Below, piece after piece: positions 7,859-16,611 of a stretch of 64,000 bases of DNA. The notes beneath the pieces were generated by a model that did no database searches, was not told where the DNA came from, and saw only the letters and a list, made by a program, of their open reading frames with translations. Both the position numbers and the translations under genes were made by a program. Source of the DNA: JAGPCK01 sp041675505 (GTDB lineage: Bacteria > Bacteroidota > Bacteroidia > UKL13-3). The stretch lies in assembly GCA_041675505.1 (NCBI GenBank), contig JBAYTR010000010.1:124001-188000 (forward strand), in the 5' to 3' direction. Position 1 is the stretch's first letter. Each line of letters begins with the position of its first letter.

Positions 7859-9190
7859 TCAATCAATTTTAATGCGGTTGAACCATTTTTCACCCAGGCT
7901 TAAACCCAGAATAAAGCGAATGTGGTCTTCCTGCAAGAGGTTGTTGTTGGTGGTACCCCGCTTATAATATTCAACAGTAAAATTAATTTTTGAACGCTGA
8001 CGGAAAACGGGCATTCCAACCCCCAGGCTTACTCCCATTTCTTTAATGGGCTCACCGCGCACCAGCAAGTTAGTATTGGCATACCGTAAACCAGCTCTGT
8101 ATTCCGCTTTTTTCCAACGTTTTTTGATAGCTGAGGCATCAGGAATCCACATACCACCCAGGTTTACGCTAAAGCTGTTTTGCATGGAATCGCTTGCGCC
8201 AAAAAGTTCGTACTGTTTCCAATTCTGGCCTTTTACATCTAAAGCCAGCATCCACTTGTCTTCTTTTTGCCAGGATAAACCGGCCGACCAGGCCGCAGGC
8301 ATAATCAGTTTGCCGGCCTCTCCGTCTTCCTCGTACACAATGGTGTCTTTGGTATTGTCCAGTGAACCCGGATAAAGGCTTCGGGCAAACATTATTTGCT
8401 CTCCGCTTAAAGAAGCCGAAGGTGCGAAGGTTGCGCCAATAGTGAGGTATTCTTTGTTACGCAAACGGGTGGTGTACTGCAGTCCCAAATCGTAGTTTAC
8501 ATCACCTATGTAGCGGGTACGCTCTTCTTTGTAGTTGTTGGTAGAAGAGGTGGTATCATAAAAATAGGCTGCTTTACCTATGCGCAGTTGCCCGTATACG
8601 TAGTTCACATTAAACCCGAAGTTCAGTTCGTGCAGCAATTCTTTGTTTTTGGCGTTATCGGTCCGGCTTTTGCTCCACAGGCGAAACCCGTGGCCCATGT
8701 AAAACTTCGACAAACCACCACGACCGTTGTACACAAACAAGGTTGCCAAGGAATCACCCTGCCAGTCGTAACTGTTAATGTTATACCCCACATGGCTCAC
8801 CGGTTGCAAACCAAAACTTGCACCCCAGCCCAATTTAGGTGAAACAGGGAAAGCTAAATTCAGGTAGGCATAAGCCGCGTTTCTGAAAAACTGTGATTGA
8901 GATTTATCAGCAATATTGCCCTGGTCAAGCAACGCTCCGGTTTCAAATATGGTAAAGGAGAGATTTCCGTAGGAAGCGGGATTGAGTGTATTGAGCATGT
9001 TGCTTCTGCGAATGCCCGTTCCTGTTTGCCCCATAGCACTGTTTTGTGCCAGTCCGCTGAAAGCAACATCACCCAGCCCGAAACGGGAGTAAGGCGATTT
9101 GGTGTTGTTTTGTGCGGATGAAAATATGGAAACGCTTGTGCCTAAGATAACTAACAACAAACGTACAAGTCGACTGGCTTTATGCCTCAT
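7859..9190 (-). CDS. Outer-membrane barrel protein, FadL/PorV-like
   Basis: A 443-residue protein with a signal peptide (...ILGTSVSIFSSAQ) and then NNTKSPYSRFGLGDV, a start typical of a conserved Bacteroidota outer-membrane family. The rest is a long series of amphipathic strands with many aromatic residues, ending in a strand-like FILGLSLGEKWFNRIKID. Size and the N-terminal hatch-like Gly/Asn-rich region resemble FadL/PorV-type barrels. It overlaps coaX by 11 bp and lies directly before lptC, a conserved neighbourhood, so a role in envelope biogenesis is plausible. Function not established here. Confidence 0.8.
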   Translation of the reverse strand: MRHKASRLVRLLLVILGTSVSIFSSAQNNTKSPYSRFGLGDVAFSGLAQNSAMGQTGTGIRRSNMLNTLNPASYGNLSFTIFETGALLDQGNIADKSQSQFFRNAAYAYLNLAFPVSPKLGWGASFGLQPVSHVGYNINSYDWQGDSLATLFVYNGRGGLSKFYMGHGFRLWSKSRTDNAKNKELLHELNFGFNVNYVYGQLRIGKAAYFYDTTSSTNNYKEERTRYIGDVNYDLGLQYTTRLRNKEYLTIGATFAPSASLSGEQIMFARSLYPGSLDNTKDTIVYEEDGEAGKLIMPAAWSAGLSWQKEDKWMLALDVKGQNWKQYELFGASDSMQNSFSVNLGGMWIPDASAIKKRWKKAEYRAGLRYANTNLLVRGEPIKEMGVSLGVGMPVFRQRSKINFTVEYYKRGTTNNNLLQEDHIRFILGLSLGEKWFNRIKID

Positions 9191-9899
9191 TTAATTTCAG
9201 TATATGGTACAATCCTTTTATAACTAATTCAGGGTGTGCAAATATGTTACATTTTAACCGCTTCTCAAAGAAAGCCGTGTCGCCTCCGCTTAAAGTTACC
9301 TGTAAACGCGGGTATTGCTTTTCATATTGTTCCACTATTTGCTCTACTTCACCCAAAATGCCGCATTGTACTCCGGCCAGTATACTTTGTTGTGTGTTTC
9401 GCCCGGTGAGCGCATTAAAATCAGCGTGCTCCACCAAAGGCAGTTTACCCGTAAAGGTATGAAGTGCTTGGTAGCGCATCATCAGCCCGGGAGAAATGGC
9501 CCCGCCCAGATATTCATTATCGGCATTGAGTATATCGTAGGTAATGCAGGAACCGACATCAATGCACAACAGCGGCACATCAGGAAAAAGAGACTTTGCC
9601 CCCGCTACTACCGCTAATCTGTCGGGCCCCAGCGTTTCAGGGGTTTCATATTTGTTGGTAAAAGGCAGTTTACTTTGGTAGCTGAAGCGATGAAAGTGGG
9701 TTAAGTGAGCCAATGCCGGAGCTAAGGTACTTTGAGCAGACACACTGCTGACGATACCGTTGGAGGAGCGGTGATTTTTACAAAACAACTCGAAATCAGG
9801 GGTGTCGTGTTCAAAAAAATGTGATTCACGAATTACCCCGTTTTCAAACAGTGCTGCTTTAATGCGGGTATTTCCTATGTCAATTATTACGTCCACCAT
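9180..9899 (-). CDS. coaX: Type III pantothenate kinase
   Basis: Catalyses ATP-dependent phosphorylation of pantothenate, the first step of CoA synthesis. The 239 residues show the ASKHA-fold motifs of the type III family: DIGNTRIKAALFENG at the start (phosphate 1 loop), LGPDRLAVVAGA (about 92-103), the DVGSCITYDIL motif (about 120-130), GGAISPGLMMRYQALHTFT, and LSGGDTAFF near the end. Length is normal. It overlaps birA by 13 bp, so two cofactor enzymes are translationally coupled. Confidence 0.96.
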   Translation of the reverse strand: MVDVIIDIGNTRIKAALFENGVIRESHFFEHDTPDFELFCKNHRSSNGIVSSVSAQSTLAPALAHLTHFHRFSYQSKLPFTNKYETPETLGPDRLAVVAGAKSLFPDVPLLCIDVGSCITYDILNADNEYLGGAISPGLMMRYQALHTFTGKLPLVEHADFNALTGRNTQQSILAGVQCGILGEVEQIVEQYEKQYPRLQVTLSGGDTAFFEKRLKCNIFAHPELVIKGLYHILKLNEA

Positions 9900-10654
9900 T
9901 CGTACAGGTACTTGATTTGTTTGAATTGAAACTGCCTTACTTCTCCGTTTATTAAAACCTGAAGCTCGCCCGTGTCACTAACCCCCTGAATTATTCCTTC
10001 CTCCCGTTCTCCGTTAATCTCAAAAAGGTAGGGTTGTTTCCAGCGGTAAAGTGCGGCAAGGTACTCGTCTTTCAGTGCTTTAAAGTTATGTGCCCTCAGT
10101 TGCAGCAAACAGGCATCTAACTCATTGAGTACCTCCTGCAAAAGGTCTGCGGTATTTGTGTCTTTACCGGTTGCGAGAGCCAGCGAGGTGGGGTTGGGCA
10201 GTTCCCGGCTAAACGTTTTTTGATTTATGTTCAATCCTATGCCAATGATGCTGTGTTTTATTTTTTCGCCCTGCAGCGCATTTTCAATCAGAATGCCGCC
10301 CAATTTGTTGTGGCCGATGTAAATATCGTTGGGCCATTTCACAAAACAATTACTCACATACCTGCGCACCACGCGGTAAATGGCTACTGAAACCGCCATA
10401 CTCAAAAAAAACTGTTCGCGAATCAGAATATTTCCGGGGTAAATAATCAGCGAAAAAGTAAGGTTGTTGTTGGCTTCACTCTGCCACAGGTTGCCGGCCT
10501 GTCCGCGGCCATGCGACTGCCTTTGCGTGTGTATTACCGTACCTTCAGGCACCTGTTCGCGGGCTACTCTGCGGGCCAGTTCGGCATTGGTAGAATCAAC
10601 CGTTTCCAATTCGATTAATTGAGTACCTGCGATTAGCCTGTTTTTCGAGTACAT
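9887..10654 (-). CDS. birA: Biotin-[acetyl-CoA-carboxylase] ligase
   Basis: A 255-residue biotin protein ligase that makes biotinyl-AMP and transfers biotin to the carboxyl carrier protein. Motifs: ETVDSTNAELARR at the start, the adenylate loop Q-S-H-G-R-G-Q-A-G-N-L-W (degenerate GRGRxGRxW), FVKWPNDIY, and K-L-G-G-I-L-I-E followed by IIGIGLNIN. There is no N-terminal helix-turn-helix, so it is a class I, non-repressor ligase. I prefer the ATG at 10654 to the GTG at 10669. Confidence 0.94.
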   Translation of the reverse strand: MYSKNRLIAGTQLIELETVDSTNAELARRVAREQVPEGTVIHTQRQSHGRGQAGNLWQSEANNNLTFSLIIYPGNILIREQFFLSMAVSVAIYRVVRRYVSNCFVKWPNDIYIGHNKLGGILIENALQGEKIKHSIIGIGLNINQKTFSRELPNPTSLALATGKDTNTADLLQEVLNELDACLLQLRAHNFKALKDEYLAALYRWKQPYLFEINGEREEGIIQGVSDTGELQVLINGEVRQFQFKQIKYLYEWWT

Positions 10655-10698
10655 TTGCAAAAGTTTCACTTTATTTGTTTCAAATATATTTCAGTTAG

Positions 10699-11070
10699 AT
10701 GTCAAAACGTAAAAAAGAAGAAAATGCCGAGTTACTTTGTAATGCACTGGTGAAGGGAATGCAGGAAAAAAAAGCCAGTCACATCGTTAAGCTCGACATG
10801 CGCAATACCAAAAGTTCACCTACCGATTTTTTCATTATTTGTCATGCCGAGAATGACAAACAGGTAGAAGCCATTGCTGATTCGGCTGAGGACGAAGTAC
10901 ATAAAGCCGCTAAAGAATGGCCGTGGCACCGCGAAGGTCATGAAAACCGGGAGTGGGTGTTGCTGGATTACAGCAATGTGGTGGCACATATTTTTTTAAA
11001 GGACAAACGGGAGTTTTATGGCCTCGAAGAGTTGTGGGGCGATGCTGAACAAACCGTTTACCCTGATTAA
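10699..11070 (+). CDS. rsfS: Ribosomal silencing factor RsfS
   Basis: A 123-residue protein of the RsfS/YbeB/Iojap family, which binds L14 of the large subunit and blocks subunit joining in poor conditions. Signatures: the D-M-R-N-T-K-S-S-P-T-D-F-F-I-I-C-H strand, then D-K-Q-V-E-A-I-A, the segment WPWHREGHENREWVLLDY and the end H-I-F-L-K-D-K-R-E-F-Y-G-L-E-E-L-W-G-D-A. It is divergent from birA and precedes ftsH, the usual arrangement in Bacteroidota. Confidence 0.96.
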   Translation: MSKRKKEENAELLCNALVKGMQEKKASHIVKLDMRNTKSSPTDFFIICHAENDKQVEAIADSAEDEVHKAAKEWPWHREGHENREWVLLDYSNVVAHIFLKDKREFYGLEELWGDAEQTVYPD

Positions 11071-11143
11071 CGTAAAGGCTAAACACACATTTTTTAAATT
11101 AGAGGCACACCCTTTGCAGCAAACATCTTCCATTTAAAATCAC

Positions 11144-13219
11144 ATGAACGAAAACGATAACTCAGCGAACAAAAAGAAAGGCCTTAAAGGCAAGCAGCCG
11201 CAAGTGCCCAAGTTTAATTTCTACTGGATTTATGCCATCATTCTGATAGCTTTTCTCATCATTACGTTCTATCCGCAGGATGCCGCAGTTAAGACAACCT
11301 GGCAGAAAGTAAAATCAGACATGCTGGCCACACATGATGTAGAGAAGATTATTGTGGTGAATGAAGAAATTGCTGAAGTGTACATTCGCAAAACAGCGCT
11401 CGAAAAAGAGAATTACAAAAAAGAATTCAAAGACCGCATAGCTTTTACTTCTGAAGGCACACCGCACTATTATTTTGAAATAGGTGATGTAGCCACTTTT
11501 GAAGAAAAACTTAAAGAGACACAAAAAAGCCTTCCCGAACAGGAGCGCATAGAGCCGGAATACGTTACCCGCAGAAATGTGTGGGGAGAAGTGCTTTCCT
11601 GGATATTCCCTTTCTTACTCATTATTGGCTTCTGGATGCTGGTAATGCGCAAAATGGGTGGAGGCGGAGGCGGTGGAGGCCAGATATTCAATATCGGTCG
11701 TTCACGTGCTCAGTTGTATGATAAAGATACGTTAGTCAACATTACGTTTAAGGATGTAGCCGGTTTAGATGAGGCCAAACAAGAGGTGATGGAGATTGTT
11801 GACTTTCTCAAAAATCCGAAAAAGTACACCAACCTGGGCGGAAAAATTCCTAAAGGAGCGTTATTGGTAGGCCCTCCCGGAACAGGTAAAACACTTTTGG
11901 CCAAAGCAGTAGCCGGTGAAGCCGGTGTTCCTTTCTTCTCGCTCTCGGGTTCTGATTTCGTGGAGATGTTTGTGGGAGTTGGTGCTTCTCGTGTAAGAGA
12001 TTTGTTTAAACAGGCCAAAGAAAAATCACCCTGCATTATTTTTATTGATGAAATTGATGCGGTGGGTCGTGCCCGTGGCCGCAATATGGTGCAAGGCGGA
12101 AACGATGAACGTGAAAATACACTGAACCAACTGCTCACAGAGATGGATGGTTTTGGAACCGATTCAGGAGTTATTATTCTGGCAGCTACTAACCGCCCCG
12201 ATATTTTAGACTCTGCGTTATTGCGTCCGGGTCGTTTTGATCGTCAGATTTCTGTAGATAAACCCGATTTAGTTGGTCGCGAGGCCATATTCCGTGTTCA
12301 CCTTAAACCGTTGAAACTGGATGCTGATGTAGATGCGAAAAAACTTTCGGCCCAAACTCCCGGATTTGCCGGTGCTGAAATTGCTAACGTATGTAACGAA
12401 GCAGCCTTGATTGCAGCCCGTAAAAACAAACAGCATGTAGACATGCAGGATTTTCAGGATGCCATTGACCGTGTAATTGGCGGACTGGAGAAAAAGAATA
12501 AACTCATTTCACCTGAAGAGAAAAAGATTGTTGCCTACCACGAGGCAGGTCACGCCATTGCCGGTTGGTTCCTCGAACATGCCGATCCGTTGGTAAAAGT
12601 ATCTATTGTTCCCCGCGGTATTGCGGCTTTAGGTTATGCCCAGTATTTGCCCAAAGAACAATACCTGTATACGGTGGAGCAACTGATGGATGGTATTTGT
12701 ATGACCCTGGGCGGACGTGTGGCAGAAGACATCATCTTCGGACGCATTTCTACAGGCGCACAAAACGACCTGGAGCGTATTACCAAAATGGCCTATGCCA
12801 TGGTAAGCATTTACGGTATGAATGCCAAGGTGGGTAATGTTTCCTTCAATGATCCGCAGGGAGAATACGGTTTAACCAAACCGTATTCTGACAACACTGC
12901 ACAAATGATAGATCAGGAGGTGCGTAACCTCATTCAATCTGCTTACGACCGCACCAAAAATTTGTTGCTGGAAAAACGTGACTTATTGGAAGCACTTACA
13001 CAGCAGTTGCTGAAAAAAGAGATTATTTTTCAGAGTGATTTGGAAGGTATATTGGGCAAGCGCCCGTTTGACCATAAAACTACTTACCAGGAATACATGA
13101 CCAGTGATGATGATAAAACGGCAGAACCTGTCGCTGAATTACCTGTTGCTGAAAAAACGGTGACTCCTGAAACAACTCCTCCGCCAACTCCTGAAGAAGA
13201 ACCTCCGCACACCACTTAA
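11144..13219 (+). CDS. ftsH: ATP-dependent zinc metalloprotease FtsH
   Basis: A 691-residue membrane AAA+ protease that degrades unassembled membrane proteins and regulatory proteins. Order: N-terminal helix (about 25-43), periplasmic domain, second helix (about 147-165), a Gly-rich linker, Walker A GPPGTGKT (about 243-250), Walker B IIFIDEIDAVG, the second region of homology with RPGRFDRQ, and the zinc site HEAGHA (about 466-470) with the distant Asp in the ARISTGA-like FGRISTGAQNDL region. The C-terminal tail is acidic and proline-rich, as in other Bacteroidota. Complete. Confidence 0.98.
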   Translation: MNENDNSANKKKGLKGKQPQVPKFNFYWIYAIILIAFLIITFYPQDAAVKTTWQKVKSDMLATHDVEKIIVVNEEIAEVYIRKTALEKENYKKEFKDRIAFTSEGTPHYYFEIGDVATFEEKLKETQKSLPEQERIEPEYVTRRNVWGEVLSWIFPFLLIIGFWMLVMRKMGGGGGGGGQIFNIGRSRAQLYDKDTLVNITFKDVAGLDEAKQEVMEIVDFLKNPKKYTNLGGKIPKGALLVGPPGTGKTLLAKAVAGEAGVPFFSLSGSDFVEMFVGVGASRVRDLFKQAKEKSPCIIFIDEIDAVGRARGRNMVQGGNDERENTLNQLLTEMDGFGTDSGVIILAATNRPDILDSALLRPGRFDRQISVDKPDLVGREAIFRVHLKPLKLDADVDAKKLSAQTPGFAGAEIANVCNEAALIAARKNKQHVDMQDFQDAIDRVIGGLEKKNKLISPEEKKIVAYHEAGHAIAGWFLEHADPLVKVSIVPRGIAALGYAQYLPKEQYLYTVEQLMDGICMTLGGRVAEDIIFGRISTGAQNDLERITKMAYAMVSIYGMNAKVGNVSFNDPQGEYGLTKPYSDNTAQMIDQEVRNLIQSAYDRTKNLLLEKRDLLEALTQQLLKKEIIFQSDLEGILGKRPFDHKTTYQEYMTSDDDKTAEPVAELPVAEKTVTPETTPPPTPEEEPPHTT

Positions 13220-13229
13220 TACCGGATGA

Positions 13230-13880
13230 ATGGAAGAAAGCACCCCGAAGGAAAAAATACTCAAACGTATCAGGCAGGCTTTACTTTATAAGTCGAAAAA
13301 CCCATATGCGAGTATCGATCTGGAATCGGGCGTTTTTGCCAAAGATGACCGTGACCTCAAACTTTCTTTTGCCGACCACTACACCCAATCAGCAGGGCAC
13401 TTTGTGTACTGCGAAAATGAGTTCGACTACTTAGACAACCTACTGTTGTTGATTGACGAAAAGGAAATCAAAAAAGTGTACTGTCAGGAGTTGCAGTTGC
13501 GCAAAGAGTTTGAAGACATCGGCATGGAGTTTAATGATAATCCGGAAACCGTTGTGGATGCTCACGCCTCAGTAACCAGTTGTGAGGCCCTGCTTTCCAG
13601 AACAGGCAGCATACTTATCAGTTCGCGCAAAAACGGACGCATGGCTGCTGTTGGTCCGGCTATTCACATTGTAAAAGCATACACCTCCCAACTGGTGGTG
13701 GATATAAAAGACGCCTTTCAATTGTTGCGCAATAAATACGGCAGTAACCTGCCCTCCATGTTGTGTTTTGAAACAGGCCCCAGCCGCACCTCAGATATTG
13801 AACGTACTATTGTAATAGGTGCTCAGGGACCGCGTGAGGTTTATTTATTTCTGATTGATGACGTTGCTGCCAAATCATGA
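13230..13880 (+). CDS. LUD-domain protein (LutC/YkgG-like)
   Basis: A 216-residue cytoplasmic protein of the LUD family, found in lactate-utilisation protein LutC. It starts 10 bp after ftsH and overlaps the next gene by four bases (ATGA). The core has VVDAHASVTSCEALLSRTGSILIS, then A-A-V-G-P-A-I-H-I-V and the C-terminal F-E-T-G-P-S-R-T-S-D-I-E-R-T-I-V-I-G-A-Q-G-P motif typical of LUD domains. lutA and lutB are not adjacent, so a role in lactate oxidation is not supported by context. The exact reaction is unknown. Confidence 0.88.
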   Translation: MEESTPKEKILKRIRQALLYKSKNPYASIDLESGVFAKDDRDLKLSFADHYTQSAGHFVYCENEFDYLDNLLLLIDEKEIKKVYCQELQLRKEFEDIGMEFNDNPETVVDAHASVTSCEALLSRTGSILISSRKNGRMAAVGPAIHIVKAYTSQLVVDIKDAFQLLRNKYGSNLPSMLCFETGPSRTSDIERTIVIGAQGPREVYLFLIDDVAAKS

Positions 13881-14635
13881 ACCTTACACCCGGTAAAAAA
13901 ATATATTTCCTTTCTGATTTTCATTTGGGTGTTCCCACACATAAGGAAAGTCGTGAACGTGAAGACCGCATCGTTCGTTTCCTGAACAGCATACAACACA
14001 ATGCCCAGGAAATTTACCTGATGGGTGATTTGTTCGATTTTTGGTTTGAATACAAAACAGCTATACCCAAAGGGTTTATCCGTCTGCAGGGTAAACTGGC
14101 CGAACTAGCTGATCAAGGTATTCCGTTGCACATTTTTACAGGCAACCACGATATGTGGATGTTTGGTTATTTTGAACAAGAGCTGGGCGCAAAAATTTAC
14201 CGCCATCCGGTTACACGCACCATCAACAACAAAAAATTCTACCTGGGTCACGGTGACGGCTTAGGTCCGGGTGATAAACATTACAAACGTTTCAAACGTT
14301 TCTTTCACAGCCGTTTTTGCCAGTGGCTGTTCAGCAAACTGCACCCCGATTGGGGCATAGGCATTGCCAATTATATGTCAACCAGAAGCCGGAACTCACA
14401 CGAGGAGTCGGATAAAAAATTTCTGGGTGAAGAAAATGAATGGCTGGCCATTTATTGCAAAGAGGTGTTGCAAAAAGAACACGTTGATTTTTTTGTATTC
14501 GGTCACCGCCACCTCGTACTTGATATAAAACTATCTGACAATAGCCGCTACATCAATCTGGGCGATTGGATTCGTCATTTTTCCTACGCTGAATTTGACG
14601 GAGAGACACTGCTGCTCAAAAAGTTTGAAGCATGA
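13877..14635 (+). CDS. UDP-2,3-diacylglucosamine diphosphatase family protein
   Basis: A 252-residue calcineurin-like metallophosphoesterase. The metal-binding blocks are in order: SDFHLG (about 13-18), MGDLFDFWFEY (about 49-59), TGNHDMWMF (about 88-96), GHGDGLGPGDKHYK (about 123-136) and FGHRHL (about 209-214). These match the LpxH-like family of Bacteroidota, which hydrolyses UDP-2,3-diacylglucosamine to lipid X in lipid A synthesis. Four-base overlaps on both sides place it in a tight operon with the LUD gene and the next one. Confidence 0.88.
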   Translation: MNLTPGKKIYFLSDFHLGVPTHKESREREDRIVRFLNSIQHNAQEIYLMGDLFDFWFEYKTAIPKGFIRLQGKLAELADQGIPLHIFTGNHDMWMFGYFEQELGAKIYRHPVTRTINNKKFYLGHGDGLGPGDKHYKRFKRFFHSRFCQWLFSKLHPDWGIGIANYMSTRSRNSHEESDKKFLGEENEWLAIYCKEVLQKEHVDFFVFGHRHLVLDIKLSDNSRYINLGDWIRHFSYAEFDGETLLLKKFEA

Positions 14636-15435
14636 GTTCCATGCGCTACATCTGGTTAATGTTGGCCGTATTGCTGGTAGCGTTTCAACAACCCGGTTTT
14701 CAAAAAATTGTGGAGGTGCCTTGTGAAGCCTATTACCTCACCACCGATAATCTGGGTAATGCTTATGTAATGACCACCGGACACGATTTGAATAAATACA
14801 AACCTGACGGCAGCTATTCTACCACGCAAAATTTTAAAGCCAACGGCAGCATCACTTCAGTTGATGTGTCGAACACCATGCAGATTAACGTATTTTACAA
14901 GCCGCTCAACAAAGTGATTATATTGGACAATGTGCTTGCTTTCAGAGGGGAGCTTTTGTTGCGTAACTTGGGCATTACACAGGCCACAGCATGTGCACGC
15001 TCGTTTGACAATGGCTTGTGGGTGTTTGATGCCAGTGATTTATTGCTGAAAAAAATTGACAAAGACCTTAAACAAGTAACCGAACAAAGTCCCAATGTGC
15101 GGTTGTTTGTAGAAAAAGGGAAAACACTGGCCCCCGATTTTATTTTTGACGATGCCTCCCGCGTTTACGTGAACAACCCGGAGACGGGTATTCTGGTATT
15201 CGATATTTTTGCGCAGTACATCAAAACCATTCCCGTAAAAGGGTTACACCATTTTCAGGTAATCGGCAATGAGCTTATCTATTTTCGCAACAATCACCTG
15301 CAACGCTATAATCTTCGCAGCTCTATCCAAACGGTACTTCAGCTGCCCGATACCACTGACCTGTTGGATGCACGGCTTGAAAAAGAACGGTTATACCTGT
15401 TAAAGAAAAATGGGTTAACTTTGTACGCTTATTAG
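14632..15435 (+). CDS. Exported propeller-like hypothetical protein
   Basis: A 267-residue protein with a signal-like N-terminus (about residues 5-18). The body has repeated short-strand motifs such as AYYLTTDNLGNAYVMTT, GLWVFDASD, LLLKKIDKDLK and ASRVYVNNPETGILVFDIF, resembling NHL- or YVTN-type beta-propeller blades. It overlaps the LpxH-like gene by four bases and stands before prfA. This conserved but unnamed protein often accompanies that operon in Bacteroidota. No catalytic residues are visible. Confidence 0.7.
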   Translation: MSSMRYIWLMLAVLLVAFQQPGFQKIVEVPCEAYYLTTDNLGNAYVMTTGHDLNKYKPDGSYSTTQNFKANGSITSVDVSNTMQINVFYKPLNKVIILDNVLAFRGELLLRNLGITQATACARSFDNGLWVFDASDLLLKKIDKDLKQVTEQSPNVRLFVEKGKTLAPDFIFDDASRVYVNNPETGILVFDIFAQYIKTIPVKGLHHFQVIGNELIYFRNNHLQRYNLRSSIQTVLQLPDTTDLLDARLEKERLYLLKKNGLTLYAY

Positions 15436-15468
15436 CGGGCTGTTTTACGCCCTTTTTATTCAGAACAC

Positions 15469-16545
15469 ATGCTTGAAAAATTAGAAGCCATACAAAAGCG
15501 CTACATTGATGTACAGAACATGATCAGCGATTCCTCTGCGATGAGCGACATGAAACGTTTTGCCCAACTCAACAAGGAATACCGTGATTTGGAGAAGATT
15601 GTAGAGAAATACCTGGTATACAAAAACCTGATGGACAACCTGGCCAGTGCCAAAGAATTGCTCAACGTGGAGAAAGATGAAGAGATGCGTGAAATGGCCA
15701 AGGAAGAAATTTTTAACCTGGAGCAACAGGTGGGCCCGATGGAAGAGGAAATTCGGGTGATGCTTATTCCTAAAGACCCCGAAGATGTGCGACATGCAGT
15801 GGTGGAAGTAAGGGCAGGAACGGGTGGTGATGAGGCCAGTCTTTTTGCCGGTGACCTTTACCGCATGTATTTACGCTATTGTGAAAAGCGCAACTGGAAA
15901 ACCGAATTGGTAGATTTTACTGAAGGAACAGCCGGTGGTTTTAAAGAAGTAGTATTTAACGTGGTGGCGGATGATGCTTACGGTATTCTCAAATACGAAA
16001 GCGGTGTTCACCGTGTGCAACGTGTACCCGATACGGAAACACAGGGTCGTGTGCATACCTCTGCTGCCTCAGTAGTAGTGCTGCCTGAAGCCGATGAGGT
16101 GGACGTAGAAATAAACCCTGCCGATATTGAATTGCAAACCGCCCGATCAGGCGGTGCAGGCGGACAGAATGTAAACAAAGTAGAAACCAAGGTGATGCTT
16201 ACACACAAGCCATCAGGTATTGTGGTAACCTGCCAGGTGGAGCGCTCACAGCACGGTAACCGCGAGCGGGCCATGCAAATGTTGCGCACCAAGCTGTACG
16301 AAATGGAGTTGCAAAAACACAACGAAAGCATTTCGAAAAAGCGCAAAACAATGGTGGCTACAGGCGACCGCTCAGCTAAAATTCGCACATACAACTATCC
16401 GCAAGGGCGCGTTACAGATCACCGCATTGGGTATACGGTTTACAACTTACCCGAAGTAATGAGCGGAGAAATTCAGGACTTTATTGACCAACTGCAAATA
16501 GCAGAAAATGCTGAAAAGCTGAAAGAAGGAGTTGCAGGGAATTAA
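15469..16545 (+). CDS. prfA: Peptide chain release factor 1
   Basis: A 358-residue class I release factor that reads UAA and UAG. The catalytic tripeptide is within ARSGGAGGQNVNKVETKV (GGQ near residue 230), which triggers peptidyl-tRNA hydrolysis. The segment HRVQRVPDTETQGRVHTSA carries the PxT-type codon-recognition loop of RF1 rather than the SPF loop of RF2. The end of domain 4 (RTYNYPQGRVTDHRIGYT) is also typical. No frameshift is present. prmC is not adjacent. Confidence 0.97.
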   Translation: MLEKLEAIQKRYIDVQNMISDSSAMSDMKRFAQLNKEYRDLEKIVEKYLVYKNLMDNLASAKELLNVEKDEEMREMAKEEIFNLEQQVGPMEEEIRVMLIPKDPEDVRHAVVEVRAGTGGDEASLFAGDLYRMYLRYCEKRNWKTELVDFTEGTAGGFKEVVFNVVADDAYGILKYESGVHRVQRVPDTETQGRVHTSAASVVVLPEADEVDVEINPADIELQTARSGGAGGQNVNKVETKVMLTHKPSGIVVTCQVERSQHGNRERAMQMLRTKLYEMELQKHNESISKKRKTMVATGDRSAKIRTYNYPQGRVTDHRIGYTVYNLPEVMSGEIQDFIDQLQIAENAEKLKEGVAGN

Positions 16546-16611
16546 CTTCAGAACTGTTTTTTACCAGCCAACTGTTTTCGAACTTTTTCGGATGTATAAG
16601 ACTTATGTGGT

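Noticed and set aside
11710..12138. 142-codon open frame on the minus strand inside ftsH
   Set aside because: It is antisense to the most conserved AAA+ part of ftsH.
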